DNA of 64,000 nt from Planctomycetota bacterium (GCA_029260755.1 JAJDCQ010000110.1:1-64000); one strand, 5' to 3'. Shown: positions 1-8,716, counted from the stretch's first letter. The notes: a model not told the origin generated them from the letters alone. A program made the numbers and translations.

Positions 1-112
1 TGCGAGGGCGGGTTGCGGGGGCCGGCTGTTCGGTCGCGCCGTTCGTCACGGCGCTCTCGCCTTGTTGGGTGAAAACGGGCCGCGTGGGGCGGTCCTCCGA
101 AAGGAGCGCGGA

Positions 113-445
113 ATGTTCGAAGCACGAGGCGTGACACGAGAGCTGGCTCGGGCTTGCCGGGTCGTGACGCAGGGGATGCGGGATCGAAAGATGGCGGACG
201 AGCTGCGGCGGGCCGCGATGTCGGTCCACCTGAACCTCGCCGAAGGCAGCGGCCGGCGCGGACGCGACCGGACCCACCTCTACTCGGTCGCCTACGCGAG
301 CTGCCTCGAGGTGAAGGCCGTCCTCGAGCTCGTCGTCGACTTCGGCGACTCCCCCACCTCGAAGGTCGACCCCGCCCTCGCCCTCGCCGACCGCGCCGCC
401 GCCCTCCTCTGGCGCCTCCAGTTCCCCGCCCGCTCCGGGCCCTGA
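113..445 (+). CDS. four helix bundle protein (23S rRNA intervening-sequence protein family)
   Basis: A 110-residue helical protein of the family first found encoded in 23S rRNA intervening sequences. It shows the family layout: an aromatic/charged first helix, the region DELRRAAMSVHLNLAEGSGR that matches the family signature of the form RRAavSIpsNIAEG-GR, and a final hydrophobic helix. The ATG at 113 is preceded by AAGGAG (101-106) at 6-nt spacing, so I prefer it to the in-frame TTG at 62. There is no rRNA around it, so this is a free-standing genomic copy. The members form pentameric helical bundles of unknown function. It converges on the downstream minus-strand gene pair. Confidence 0.85.
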   Translation: MFEARGVTRELARACRVVTQGMRDRKMADELRRAAMSVHLNLAEGSGRRGRDRTHLYSVAYASCLEVKAVLELVVDFGDSPTSKVDPALALADRAAALLWRLQFPARSGP

Positions 446-495
446 CGGGGGCCGGGAGCTCACCGCCCCTGGACGCGTGACGGCGGAGGACGCTC

Positions 496-518
496 GGCGG
501 GCCACAGGTCAGCCCGCC
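496..518. terminator. hairpin between convergent genes
   Basis: Inverted repeat GGCGGGC (496-502) / GCCCGCC (512-518) with a 9-nt loop lies between two convergent genes and overlaps the stop codon of the minus-strand gene. There is no T tract, so the terminator role is inferred from position only. Confidence 0.4.
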
Positions 519-1537
519 GCGGTACCCTCGGCGCCCCCATCCCCGTCCGCCTCGCCGTCGTCGCTGTCGTCCTCACCCTCGGGCGGCTCGTCGATCCCGC
601 TCCACTCTCCCGAGTCGGTGAGCCACTTCAGCCGCAGCTCGTCGGGCGATGGATCCAGGCACTCGTCGGAGTCGAGCGCCTCGAGGTCGATGTCCCCGTC
701 GGAGTCGAGCTCGACCGGCAGCGACATGGGCAGCGGCGTGATCGCCGGCCTCGGCGGCCCGGGCGCCGAGTCGACGACCTCGCGGAGCAGGGCCGGGTCG
801 TCGGTGACGATCGCGTCGACGCCGAGGCGGAGCACCCGCTCCATGTCCTTCACCCGGTTGACCGTCCACGGGGAGAGGAACACGTCCTTCTCGTGAAGCT
901 CTCCCACGAGCTTGAGGGAGAGGGCGCGCCAGTAGGGGATCACCCCGTCGAACCCCTCGCGCGCCGCGAACCGGCTGCTCCTCTTCGTGAAGGACAGGAG
1001 CGCGACGAGCGAGCCCTCGCACGTCGTCCGGACCGCCTGACTGACGAGGCGGTCGTGGACGATCACGACGACGCGGTCGAACGCCCGGTGGTTGCGCAGC
1101 GTCGCCTGGAGCGGATCCTCGATCCCCGCGACCCGGCGGTAGCGCCCCTTGATCTCCATCATCGGGACGACGTCCTGGGCGAGGAGGTAGTCGAGCACCT
1201 CGTCGAGGGTCGGCACCCGCTCGCCCTCGAAGCGAACGTCGAACTTGCGGCCGGCGTCGAGGGCGCGGATCGCGTCGAGCGTCATCGCGCGCAGCTTCCC
1301 CCGCCCCGGCACGCAGCGACCGAGCTTGGCGTCGTGGTGGATCACGATCTCGCCGTCGGAGGTGAGCTGGAGGTCGAACTCGACGACGTCGGCGCCCGCC
1401 TCGACCGCCTGCCGGAACGCGGGCAGGGTGTTCTCCGGCGCGTTCTTCTTGTCGCCGCGATGGGCGACGACGGCGACCGGATGCGCGAGCTTCCGCCGTC
1501 GTCGGACGAGCTCGAGGAGACGGCTTCGCGGGTTCAC
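509..1537 (-). CDS. glycerophosphodiester phosphodiesterase family protein
   Basis: A 342-residue GDPD-family enzyme, expected to hydrolyse glycerophosphodiesters to glycerol-3-phosphate and an alcohol. It has the diagnostic HRG...PENT segment (H26, R27), the metal-binding E53-x-D55 pair in VVEFDLQLTSDG, and HHD (H68) on a TIM-barrel-length domain of about 250 residues ending at VDAIVTDDP. The last 80 residues are a low-complexity acidic tail unusual for the family. The domain has no signal peptide. The GTG start lies 2 nt after the stop of the upstream pseudopilin gene, so the pair is probably co-transcribed. The substrate cannot be read from the sequence. Confidence 0.9.
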   Translation of the reverse strand: MNPRSRLLELVRRRRKLAHPVAVVAHRGDKKNAPENTLPAFRQAVEAGADVVEFDLQLTSDGEIVIHHDAKLGRCVPGRGKLRAMTLDAIRALDAGRKFDVRFEGERVPTLDEVLDYLLAQDVVPMMEIKGRYRRVAGIEDPLQATLRNHRAFDRVVVIVHDRLVSQAVRTTCEGSLVALLSFTKRSSRFAAREGFDGVIPYWRALSLKLVGELHEKDVFLSPWTVNRVKDMERVLRLGVDAIVTDDPALLREVVDSAPGPPRPAITPLPMSLPVELDSDGDIDLEALDSDECLDPSPDELRLKWLTDSGEWSGIDEPPEGEDDSDDGEADGDGGAEGTAAG

Positions 1538-1539
1538 GC

Positions 1540-2301
1540 CTAGCGGTTCCGGTCCGCCAGGTTCAGCTTGTCGAGCTCCTCGAGGAGCTGCTGATCGGCC
1601 ATGAAGCTCGTGTCGTCGATGATGTCGGCCGGGACGAAGTCGACCGAGCCGTCGAACCGGAGGAGGTTCCGCCCGTCGGGGTGATTCTCCATGCCGAGGT
1701 AGCGGTCGGCCGAGATGATCGTGCTCGCGCGGCTGTTGCCGTCGGTCCGCTGCTCGCGCGACCAGCCGTAGTCGAACTCGAAGCTCGTCCGCACGTCGGG
1801 GTCGTCGAAGCGGAACTCCTCGAGAGACATCCCCAGGTCGATCCGGTTCGGGATGCTCGTGCCCGACGGGCAGATGAAGACCTCGGTGTCGTCGATCTCG
1901 CCGGTGTGGATCAGCAGCTCGAAAGCGTTCCCGACCTGGTCTGGACCGTCGTAGCTGCCGACATCGCTCACGTGCGGCATGAAGCCCTTCCGGCTGTGAG
2001 GGCCCGAGCTGTAGGTCATGTAGGCGATCGAGGCGAACCCGATCTGGCGCAGGTTGTTGGCGCACTTGGTCCGGTTCGCCTTCTCCCGGACCTTCGTGAG
2101 GGCCGGCAGCAGGAGCGAGGCGAGGATCCCGGTGATGCAGCACAGGACGAGGAAGACGACCGCGACGATCGTGAAGACGAGCGGGGCCGAGCTCGACTTC
2201 GGCGCCGGCTCGTAGTCGTCGTCGTCGTCGCGCCGGCGCCGGCGGCGTCGGCCCTTGCGTGGCTCATCGTCGTCTTCGTAGTCGAGGTCGTCGTCACTCA
2301 T
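1540..2301 (-). CDS. DUF1559-type pseudopilin-like protein (H-x9-DG)
   Basis: A 253-residue protein of the planctomycete type II pseudopilin-like family (DUF1559/SBP_bac_10-like). In order: an acidic then arginine-rich cytoplasmic head (1-35), one membrane helix (about 41-64), the pilin-like helix LLPALTKVREKANRTKCANN, a periplasmic domain, and the C-terminal signature H-x9-DG (HPDGRNLLRFDG). Normally these proteins start with a prepilin peptide right before the helix. Here it is replaced by a long charged head with no clear GFTLxE cleavage site, so processing by prepilin peptidase is doubtful. ATG at 2301 was chosen because upstream in-frame codons are low-complexity and have no ribosome-binding site. 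Confidence 0.85.
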   Translation of the reverse strand: MSDDDLDYEDDDEPRKGRRRRRRRDDDDDYEPAPKSSSAPLVFTIVAVVFLVLCCITGILASLLLPALTKVREKANRTKCANNLRQIGFASIAYMTYSSGPHSRKGFMPHVSDVGSYDGPDQVGNAFELLIHTGEIDDTEVFICPSGTSIPNRIDLGMSLEEFRFDDPDVRTSFEFDYGWSREQRTDGNSRASTIISADRYLGMENHPDGRNLLRFDGSVDFVPADIIDDTSFMADQQLLEELDKLNLADRNR

Positions 2302-2609
2302 TGATGGTATCTCATCGCAGGAGGGTGGCTGGCTGGGGGCGCGGAGGCCCGACGCGAGGTTCCGAGCATGACAGGGGATCGTCGCGTTGGCAACAGCGGT
2401 CCGGGTGAATGCAGAACGATCGAGGATCCGTCGGGTTAGGCCGCTCGGCCCCTCCGCAAGCCCCGCCCAATCTCGCTCCGATGTAGATGACATGGGGCGT
2501 CATATGGTAGGACCGAGCCCTGCACGGCGCGCCGTCAGGCCGCCGCTCCCCCCGCGAACGCCCGCCTGCGCCCCCACGCGCGGCGCGCCATCGCGACCGA
2601 GGTGACACC
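2302..2609. other. divergent intergenic region, no gene
   Basis: This 308-base gap between divergent genes holds no credible reading frame. It must carry promoters for both sides. A small palindrome ATGAC (2487-2491) / GTCAT (2499-2503) sits next to a possible -10 TATGGT (2504-2509) for the plus strand, but no matching -35 is clear. Confidence 0.35.
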
Positions 2610-3695
2610 GTGAGCAACTCCGACGCAGCGCCGCTCTCCCTGGTGACGGGGGCGTGCGGCTTCATGGGCTCGACCGTCGTCGAGCTCCTCCTCGACGCCG
2701 GCCACCGCGTGCGCGCGACCGACCTCGACAGCGTCCGCGCCGGCGGGGACGACCCCCGCCGCGGCCGCTACCCGAGCGCCGTCTGCCGCCCGGGCGTCGA
2801 CTTCCGCGGCGCCGACATCACGCGCCCCTCGACCCTCGAGGGGATCGCCCGCGACGTCGACTACGTCTTCCACACCGCCGCGGTCTTCGACTACTCGACG
2901 CCGAAGGCGATCCTCGACCGCGTCAACGTCGAGGGGACGCGCAACCTCGTCGATGAGGTGCTCCGCGAGCGCGGCCGCGCGAACGGGAGCGGGCGCTTCC
3001 GCCGGTTCATCCTCTGGGGCGCGGGCGGCGTCTATGGCTTCCCCGAGAACGGCCGCCCGTTCTCGGAGAGCGACGGCGCCGCCGAGGACCCGCCCAACGA
3101 CTACCTCCGGAGCAAGCGCGCCCAGGAGAGCTTCGTCGAGGACACCGGCCGCGACCACGGGATGGCGTGGACCACGATCCGCCCGACGACCGTCTACGGC
3201 CCGCGCGGCGTCTACGGCGCCGGGCAGCTCATCATGAGCGCCGCCAAGATGAAGGTTCTCGCGGTGCCGGTGAACTTCAGCTCGCGGATCCCGTGGGTGC
3301 ACGTCCGCGACGTCGCCCGCTCGGCCCTCCACCTCGCGCTCCACCCCGAGGCGGCCGGCGAGTACTTCAACATCAACGACGACACCCAGATGACCGAGGC
3401 CGAGTACTTCAAGTTCATGGCCGCGATCCTCGGGAAGCCGTTCGTGCCGCTGCCCCCGGTTCCGACGAGCCTGCTGCGGACCGGGCTGCTCGCGGTCGCC
3501 CGGGCGAGCGCGCCGGTCTTCAAGCGGATCGGCAAGAAGCCGCCGCTCGAGGCCGACGCGATCAACTACATGGCGCGCGACATCTTCTTCACCAACGACA
3601 AGCTCAAGGGGACGGGGTTCCAGTTCGAGTACCCCGACGCCCGGATCGGGCTGCGTGACACCCTGCGCTGGTACAAGCAGGAGGGCTGGCTGTGA
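2610..3695 (+). CDS. NAD-dependent epimerase/dehydratase family protein
   Basis: A 361-residue extended short-chain dehydrogenase. The Rossmann motif G14-x2-G17-x2-G20 (TGACGFMG) binds NAD(P), and Y165-x3-K169 (YLRSK) is the catalytic pair. HTAAVFDYS and VNVEGTRNLV are typical of the epimerase/3-beta-hydroxysteroid-dehydrogenase branch, whose substrates include nucleotide sugars, flavonoids and sterols. The GTG start has GAGG (2599-2602) at 7-nt spacing. The stop overlaps the GTG start of the next gene by 4 nt, so the two proteins are translationally coupled and probably work on the same small molecule. The substrate is not deducible. Confidence 0.88.
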   Translation: MSNSDAAPLSLVTGACGFMGSTVVELLLDAGHRVRATDLDSVRAGGDDPRRGRYPSAVCRPGVDFRGADITRPSTLEGIARDVDYVFHTAAVFDYSTPKAILDRVNVEGTRNLVDEVLRERGRANGSGRFRRFILWGAGGVYGFPENGRPFSESDGAAEDPPNDYLRSKRAQESFVEDTGRDHGMAWTTIRPTTVYGPRGVYGAGQLIMSAAKMKVLAVPVNFSSRIPWVHVRDVARSALHLALHPEAAGEYFNINDDTQMTEAEYFKFMAAILGKPFVPLPPVPTSLLRTGLLAVARASAPVFKRIGKKPPLEADAINYMARDIFFTNDKLKGTGFQFEYPDARIGLRDTLRWYKQEGWL

Positions 3696-4339
3696 GCGAC
3701 ACGACGACCACCGGTAAGACCGGAACGAGCCCCCGAGCCGAGGTCGCCGACGCGACCGCGGACGCCACCGCGGAGCGGAGCACGCCGAGCGTCCCGACCC
3801 GCACGCCCGACAGGCTCGATCTCCCGATCGTGGCGACCTGGGACAACGCCGAGCTCGAGCGGGCGATGCGGCGCGGCAAGGCGCCCGAGCTCGACTCGCT
3901 CGTCGGCTGGGAGTTCCACGGCTACAACACGCCGGCGATCGCCGGCCTGCTCGGGATCCGGAAGTTCGTGAAGGGCTTCTTCCGGGCCTCGGACGGCTCG
4001 ACCCGCGGCTACAACGTCGTGATCAAGCAGAACGGCGGCCCGCTCGAGCCGTGGGTCAGCGTCCGCCTCTTCGGCCGTCCGATCCGGCACGGCTACTACG
4101 AGGTGCGCCCCGTCGACCCGTACGCGCGTGACGGTCTGCACCCGAACGGGCTGCTCCTCGACTACGGCGCCGGCGGCAACTTCTTCCTCAACCCGTCGAA
4201 GACGCTCCGCGACTACCTCGTCCAGATCGACCCCGACGATCCCGACTTGCTCCTCGGCAAGGCATGCGTGGCCCTCGGCCCGCTCCGCCCCGAGGTCGGC
4301 TACTTCATCCTCCAGCGAGGGCACCGCGCCGAGGGCTAG
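3692..4339 (+). CDS. conserved protein of unknown function coupled to an epimerase
   Basis: A 215-residue protein with no name I can assign. After a Thr/Ala-rich head (1-45), it has an aromatic-rich soluble domain with blocks such as LVGWEFHGYNTP, LGIRKFVKGFF, GYNVVIKQNGG and NGLLLDYGAGGN. I recall similar proteins in myxobacteria and other high-GC bacteria beside oxidoreductases. There is no signal peptide, membrane helix or catalytic signature. Its GTG start overlaps the preceding epimerase stop by 4 nt (GTGA), so it is in the same operon and may be an accessory or lipid/polyketide-handling partner. That role is only inferred. Confidence 0.7.
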   Translation: MSDTTTTGKTGTSPRAEVADATADATAERSTPSVPTRTPDRLDLPIVATWDNAELERAMRRGKAPELDSLVGWEFHGYNTPAIAGLLGIRKFVKGFFRASDGSTRGYNVVIKQNGGPLEPWVSVRLFGRPIRHGYYEVRPVDPYARDGLHPNGLLLDYGAGGNFFLNPSKTLRDYLVQIDPDDPDLLLGKACVALGPLRPEVGYFILQRGHRAEG

Positions 4340-4382
4340 GACAACCTCGACCGGCCGGCCGACCAGTCAGCCGTACAAGCGC

Positions 4383-4417
4383 ACGGCGCGCGCGACGGGA
4401 TCCGTCGCACGCGCCGT
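4383..4417. terminator. strong bidirectional terminator hairpin
   Basis: Arms ACGGCGCG (4383-4390) / CGCGCCGT (4410-4417) and an inner GCGACGG (4392-4398) / CCGTCGC (4402-4408) form a stem of about 15 pairs with one mismatch and a GAT loop. It lies between convergent genes. Only a short TTT follows on the plus strand. Confidence 0.65.
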
Positions 4418-4464
4418 TTCGCATTGTCGGTGCCGCCGGCGGGGGCCGAGCACGAAGCTCGTAC

Positions 4465-4659
4465 TCAAAGATCGTCGGGCGGTGTCTCCCAGACACGACG
4501 CTCCAAATCGCGGAGCGCGGCTGCGAGGCCCGGATCGAGGTCCGAACGCGATGGCTGCAGATGCTCTTCGGACTCCAGGAACTCTTCGAGCTCGTCGTTC
4601 CTGGCGCGAGGCGCCTCGATGACCAGGAACCCGGAGACGCGTCGAACACTGCTGCGCAT
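4465..4659 (-). CDS. small protein of unknown function (64 aa)
   Basis: A 64-residue protein with a basic, hydrophobic N-terminus (MRSSVRRVSGFLVIEAP) followed by an acidic helical half (LEEFLESEEHLQP) and a short helix with DLERRVWE. I do not recognise a family. Support for a real gene is the ribosome-binding site GGAGG 9 nt before the ATG, a terminator hairpin just downstream, and residue composition unlike the arginine/alanine noise of antisense frames here. It is transcribed divergently from the ECF sigma operon. It could be a small antitoxin-like or regulatory protein, but nothing shows this. Confidence 0.5.
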   Translation of the reverse strand: MRSSVRRVSGFLVIEAPRARNDELEEFLESEEHLQPSRSDLDPGLAAALRDLERRVWETPPDDL

Positions 4660-4903
4660 GCCGTTCTTCCTCCCTCTCCACCGTCGAGCGGCACCCAAGA
4701 CACTCGCACACGCCGGGCCACTCCTCCAAAGACGAGCAAGCGACCTCTGCTGTGAGCCTTACGGCAACGATGGGCGCGCGTGCCGCTGCGGAGGAAACCC
4801 CGCCACGGGCGCCCGGCCGGAAATCTCCCGCACTCGCCTTCGGATTCCTTGGGCCAGGCCGAGCCCCGATGCGTAGAAGAGGGCGGACCGGCGGAGGAGC
4901 GGG

Positions 4904-5551
4904 GTGAACGACGCGATGCGCCCGACCGACGAGATGGCCGTGGAGCCGCGCAGCGACGACGGCGTCGGCGCCGCCCTCGCGGCGGCCGCCGCCGGCAACC
5001 CCGACGCCTTCCGCGCCGTCGTGCGGCGGTTCGGCCCCGGGATCGTCGCGTTCTGCGCCCGCGCCGGGGGCGACCGCGATGCGGCCGACGACCTCGCCCA
5101 GGAGGTCTTCCTGCGGGCGTGGCGAAGCCTCCCGCGCTACCGTCCCGAGCTCGCGTTCTCGACGTGGCTCTACCGGATCGCCCTCAACCTCTGCCGCGAC
5201 CATCGACGCCGGGTCGCCGTCCGGCGTCCGCGAGACGGCGCGAGGCTCGTCCCGGTCGCGGACGACGACGCGCCCGCGAACGGCCCCGGCCCGGCCGACC
5301 GGGCCGCCGCGAGCGAGGAGGCGGGCCGGGCGCTCGCCGCCCTCGACCGCCTCGACGAGCTCGAGCGCGAGGTCGTCGTCCTGCGGGCGATGAGCGGGCT
5401 CTCCTTCCGCGAGGTCGCCGACGCGCTCGACCTCGCCCCATCCACCGCGAAGAACCGCTTCGCCGCCGCGCTCCGAAGGCTGCGCGGCTGGCTGACGAAC
5501 CGCGCTCCGGCATCCGGCCGGGCGGCGGCGCCGTCGGAGACCGACCGCTGA
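4904..5551 (+). CDS. ECF-type RNA polymerase sigma factor
   Basis: A 215-residue sigma-70 family factor of the extracytoplasmic-function group with only regions 2 and 4. Region 2 contains DDLAQEVFLRAW and FSTWLYRIALNLCRDHRRR (core binding and -10 melting). An acidic Pro/Ala linker follows, then region 4 with LSFREVADALDLAPSTAKNR as the helix-turn-helix for the -35 element. The GTG start has GGAGGAG just upstream (4893-4899). The stop overlaps the ATG of the next gene (TGATG), whose product has a zinc anti-sigma motif, so activity is probably held at the membrane by that partner. Confidence 0.93.
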   Translation: MNDAMRPTDEMAVEPRSDDGVGAALAAAAAGNPDAFRAVVRRFGPGIVAFCARAGGDRDAADDLAQEVFLRAWRSLPRYRPELAFSTWLYRIALNLCRDHRRRVAVRRPRDGARLVPVADDDAPANGPGPADRAAASEEAGRALAALDRLDELEREVVVLRAMSGLSFREVADALDLAPSTAKNRFAAALRRLRGWLTNRAPASGRAAAPSETDR

Positions 5552-6483
5552 TGATCGACCGAACGCCCCCACCCGACCGCGACATCGCCGACCGCGACAT
5601 CGCCGACTGCGGCGGCGTACGCGACCGCCTCGCCGACCTGATCCTCTGGGAGGACGATCCCGAGGCGGCCGGGCTGCTCGCGGCGGCCCGCCACCTCGAG
5701 CATTGCGAGGCGTGCCGAGCGGAGCGCGGCGAGCTCGCCGAGACCCTCGGCGCGCTTCGAGGCGACGTCCCGACGCCGCGTCCGGGCTTCGAGGACGCGC
5801 TGTTCGCGCGGATCGGCCGCGAGGTCGGCCGGGCGCGGACGTGGCGTCGCCTCGCCGCCGCGGCCTCGCTGTTGCTCGCCGTGGGGCTGGGCGCGATCGC
5901 CAGCCACGCGGCGAGCCGCCCCGCGGCGAGTCGGGTTCCGGCGGGCGCGCCCACCGGCGTCGGCGCGGCGGCCGCCGCCGCGAGCCCACCGAGCCCCGGC
6001 GCGGGCATCCAGGACGACGCCCGAGCGGCCGCGCCGACCGTGTCGACCGCGCCGCTCCGCCCGCCCCTGCGCCTCGCGCCGAGCGCCAGCCGCGACGTCC
6101 GGCTCGCCGCGTTCGCGATCGAGGCGAGCGCGGTCCTCCACGCGAGCGCCGATGGCGGCGACGCGTTGAGCGCGATCGGTCGTGCGCGGCTCGCGCGCCG
6201 CCTCGCCCTCGAGGCGCTCGCCCTCGAACCCCAGTTCGACGACGGTCGCGAGGCGGCCGTCCGCGACGTCCTCCGCGAGGGCGCCCGCGTCCTCGCCGCG
6301 CACGCGGTCGCCGAGGACGGCGTCCCCGGCGAGGCGACCCTCGCCCGCGGGCGCGAGGTCGCCGACCGGCTCAGCGCGCTGCGCGTGCGGCTGGTCCTGC
6401 CGGCCGCCGCGCCGGCGCCCACTCCCGAACCAGACGCGACCGACGAGGTCGCCGCCCAGACCGACGAGGAGAGCTCGATATGA
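5551..6483 (+). CDS. zinc-finger anti-sigma factor, membrane anchored
   Basis: A 310-residue cognate anti-sigma factor. The N-terminal cytoplasmic domain has the zinc anti-sigma motif H48-x3-C52-x2-C55 (HLEHCEAC). A membrane helix follows at about 100-117 (LAAAASLLLAVGLGAIAS), then a Pro/Ala linker and a helical extracytoplasmic domain of about 150 residues rich in Leu/Ala/Arg. The repeated DIADRDIADC near the start is encoded by a short tandem repeat. It overlaps the sigma gene by 1 nt and the following secreted PDZ protein gene by 4 nt (ATGA), so the three are made together. The large outer domain is the likely signal input. Confidence 0.85.
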   Translation: MIDRTPPPDRDIADRDIADCGGVRDRLADLILWEDDPEAAGLLAAARHLEHCEACRAERGELAETLGALRGDVPTPRPGFEDALFARIGREVGRARTWRRLAAAASLLLAVGLGAIASHAASRPAASRVPAGAPTGVGAAAAAASPPSPGAGIQDDARAAAPTVSTAPLRPPLRLAPSASRDVRLAAFAIEASAVLHASADGGDALSAIGRARLARRLALEALALEPQFDDGREAAVRDVLREGARVLAAHAVAEDGVPGEATLARGREVADRLSALRVRLVLPAAAPAPTPEPDATDEVAAQTDEESSI

Positions 6484-8435
6484 TCCGCCCGCGCCAAACC
6501 ACCATCGCGATCGCGATCGCGACCGCGACCACGATCGCCGCCTTCACGCTCGGCGGGGTCGCCTCGCCGGCGGCACGCGCGGGCGACGACGACGCCGCGC
6601 CGAACGACGAGCCGGCGAAGACCGACGAGCCCGACGAGCGCGACGCCGGCGGCGACCGGGCATCGACCGAGGAGCTCGTCCGGAGAGCGCTCGAGGCGCT
6701 CGCGCGTCAGGAGAAGGACGAGGAGGATGACGGCGACCTCGACGAGGCGCGCCGCCTCGTCGAGGAAGCGCTGAAGGCGCTCCAGCGGACCACGGAGAAG
6801 CTCGATCGGGACGCGGCGACCGTCGAGCGGGGCGCCGCCCGGGCCGCCCTCCTCCGGGCGACCGACCGGACGCCGGTCCAGGGCGTCGCGGGCGTTCTCC
6901 TCGGGGACACCGCCGCGCTGGCGACCGACCGTTACGTCGCCGCGCTCGCCGACTACGACCGGACCCTCCGGCTGCCGTCGGCCGCCCAGTGGGCGCTCTC
7001 GACGCAGACCGACTGCAGCAGCTGCCACGTCGCCACGGCTCCGCCGAGCGACCGGGCGAGCGAGTGTCCGTCGATGCGTCAGAGCACGGTCTGGTCGCTC
7101 GTGACGACGCCCGGCCAGGGCGCCGAGACGCTGCCGGCCGACGACGGCTTCGACCACGTCCTGCTCGAGAGCGGCGATGACATCCGCGGGCGAGTCGGCG
7201 TCCTCACCGACGGAAAGCTCGGGGTGACGCACGACGACCTCGGCGACCTCTCGGTGCCGTGGACGAAGGTGACCCGCGTCACCCTCGCCCAGGCGAAGAG
7301 CGACGCCGACGCGCCCGCCGCCGCGACGCCGGCGCCGCACCGCGTGCGCCTCCACGACGGGTCGCTCCTGCGCGGGACGATCGTCTCGGCGAGCCGCGAG
7401 ATCGTCGTGCTCGCGACCGCGTTCGCCGACCGTCTCGAGATCCCGATGACGAGCGTCGACGCCCTCTCGTTCGCGGACCAGGACATCGGAACGCGGAGCG
7501 ACGGCGAGGATCGCCTCTACTTCCAGCGCGACGACCGTCTCTCCGGCCGCTTCCTCGGCATCGACGACGGGAAGGTCCGCTTCGAGAGCCCGTGGAACCG
7601 CGGCGGCGCCGTCGCGATTCCGCTCGACGGCCTGTGCAGCGTGGCCTTCCCGAGGTCGAGCGACACCGCGTCCTCGAAGGGGACCCGCCCCGCCACCCTG
7701 CGCCTGGTCCTCCGGGACGGATCGCCGCTCCGCGGCTCGCTCGTCGGGCTCGACGCCGACCGCGTCCACCTCCTCCTGTCGTGGGGCGCGAAGGCGAGCG
7801 TGAAGCGGACGTCGATCCGCGCGATCCGCCGCGGCGACGCCGACGACGCGTCGGCGACCGGGCCGGCCGCGATGGTCGGGGCGCACAGCCGGGCGTACGT
7901 CGACCTCACGCGCGCCGTCGATCTCGACGTGCGCCCGAGCTACTCGCTCGCGTTCTCGCTGAACGACGGCACGACGACGACGGCCACCACCGGCAGGATC
8001 GAGCAGCTCCGCCGCGACGGCGTCGACGTCGTCACCCTCCGCAACGGCGACCGGGCGAGCGGCGACGTCGTCCGCCTCGACGAGCACGAGGTCGTGATCC
8101 GCGCTCCTTTCGGAACGATCGTCGCCGACCGGCGGGAGGTGACCGCGGTCGTCTTCCGTGCCCCGCCGCGTCCCTACCTCGGCGTCCAGGGCTCGGACGC
8201 GCCCGGCGGGACCGGGGCGCGCCTCGACAAGGTGCTCCCGGAGACGGCCGCCGCGGACGCCGGCCTCATCGCCGGAGACGTCGTCACCCGGTTCGACGGG
8301 AGCGCCGTCGCGGGCTGGGACGACCTGGCGAACGCCATCCGCGGGCGTCGGGCGGGCCAGCGGGCGCTCGTCTTCATCGTCCGCGACGGTGAGGAGCGGA
8401 CGCTCGAGGTGACGCTGGGCGAGCGCCAGAAGTAG
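6480..8435 (+). CDS. secreted PDZ protein with CxxCH motif and repeated beta modules
   Basis: A 651-residue exported protein. It has a signal peptide (about 1-34, ending AARA), an acidic helical segment (40-130), one CxxCH motif at C179-H183 (TDCSSCH), several tandem beta modules of the type HDGSLLRGTIVSASREIVVL separated by about 80-90 residues, and a C-terminal PDZ domain (about 562-648; RPYLGVQG, AGLIAGDVVTRFDG). The PDZ domain resembles that of HtrA proteases, but no protease domain is present, so it probably binds peptides or partners outside the cytoplasmic membrane. It ends the sigma/anti-sigma operon by overlap and could be a sensor or the main output of that system. One haem-type site is unusual with a PDZ domain. 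Confidence 0.75.
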   Translation: MIRPRQTTIAIAIATATTIAAFTLGGVASPAARAGDDDAAPNDEPAKTDEPDERDAGGDRASTEELVRRALEALARQEKDEEDDGDLDEARRLVEEALKALQRTTEKLDRDAATVERGAARAALLRATDRTPVQGVAGVLLGDTAALATDRYVAALADYDRTLRLPSAAQWALSTQTDCSSCHVATAPPSDRASECPSMRQSTVWSLVTTPGQGAETLPADDGFDHVLLESGDDIRGRVGVLTDGKLGVTHDDLGDLSVPWTKVTRVTLAQAKSDADAPAAATPAPHRVRLHDGSLLRGTIVSASREIVVLATAFADRLEIPMTSVDALSFADQDIGTRSDGEDRLYFQRDDRLSGRFLGIDDGKVRFESPWNRGGAVAIPLDGLCSVAFPRSSDTASSKGTRPATLRLVLRDGSPLRGSLVGLDADRVHLLLSWGAKASVKRTSIRAIRRGDADDASATGPAAMVGAHSRAYVDLTRAVDLDVRPSYSLAFSLNDGTTTTATTGRIEQLRRDGVDVVTLRNGDRASGDVVRLDEHEVVIRAPFGTIVADRREVTAVVFRAPPRPYLGVQGSDAPGGTGARLDKVLPETAAADAGLIAGDVVTRFDGSAVAGWDDLANAIRGRRAGQRALVFIVRDGEERTLEVTLGERQK

Positions 8436-8455
8436 GCGTCCCGGCCCTCGCCATC

Positions 8456-8488
8456 GGGGGAAGCCTGATGGCCGGATCGGCCTCCCCC
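8456..8488 (+). terminator. hairpin after the sigma operon
   Basis: GGGGGAAGCC (8456-8465) pairs with GGCCTCCCCC (8479-8488) with one mismatch, 20 nt after the PDZ gene stop. There is no T tract. Confidence 0.5.
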
Positions 8489-8573
8489 ACGGGCGGCGAA
8501 CGCATAGCGCAGAGCGTCACGACCGATCGTCGCAAGCCCCGATGGGATCGACAGTTCGTCTGCCTTCTTTTCC

Positions 8574-8602
8574 TTGCGATGCGCCGGGTCCTCCCCTAGA
8601 AT
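8574..8602 (+). promoter_or_regulatory. sigma70-type promoter of the lipoprotein gene
   Basis: TTGCGA (8574-8579) and TAGAAT (8597-8602) are separated by exactly 17 nt. They give a 5' leader of roughly 105 nt before the ATG at 8717. Confidence 0.6.
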
Positions 8603-8652
8603 CCGCCCCTTCGAAACTCGGCCCGCCAGGGAAGAAGCGCCGAGGAACGCCA

Positions 8653-8684
8653 GCCGTCGCCCCGTGAGAGGGGTCCGCGACGGC
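8653..8684 (+). promoter_or_regulatory. 5' leader stem-loop
   Basis: GCCGTCGC (8653-8660) pairs perfectly with GCGACGGC (8677-8684), extended by CCC/GGG inside. It sits in the leader about 30 nt before the start codon. It matches no riboswitch class I know and may be a stability or translation-control element. Confidence 0.4.
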
Positions 8685-8716
8685 AACGACGGCGTCCGGT
8701 CGGCGAGAGGGAAGAC

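Noticed and set aside
113..445. Intervening sequence inside a 23S rRNA gene
   Set aside because: No rRNA sequence flanks the gene.
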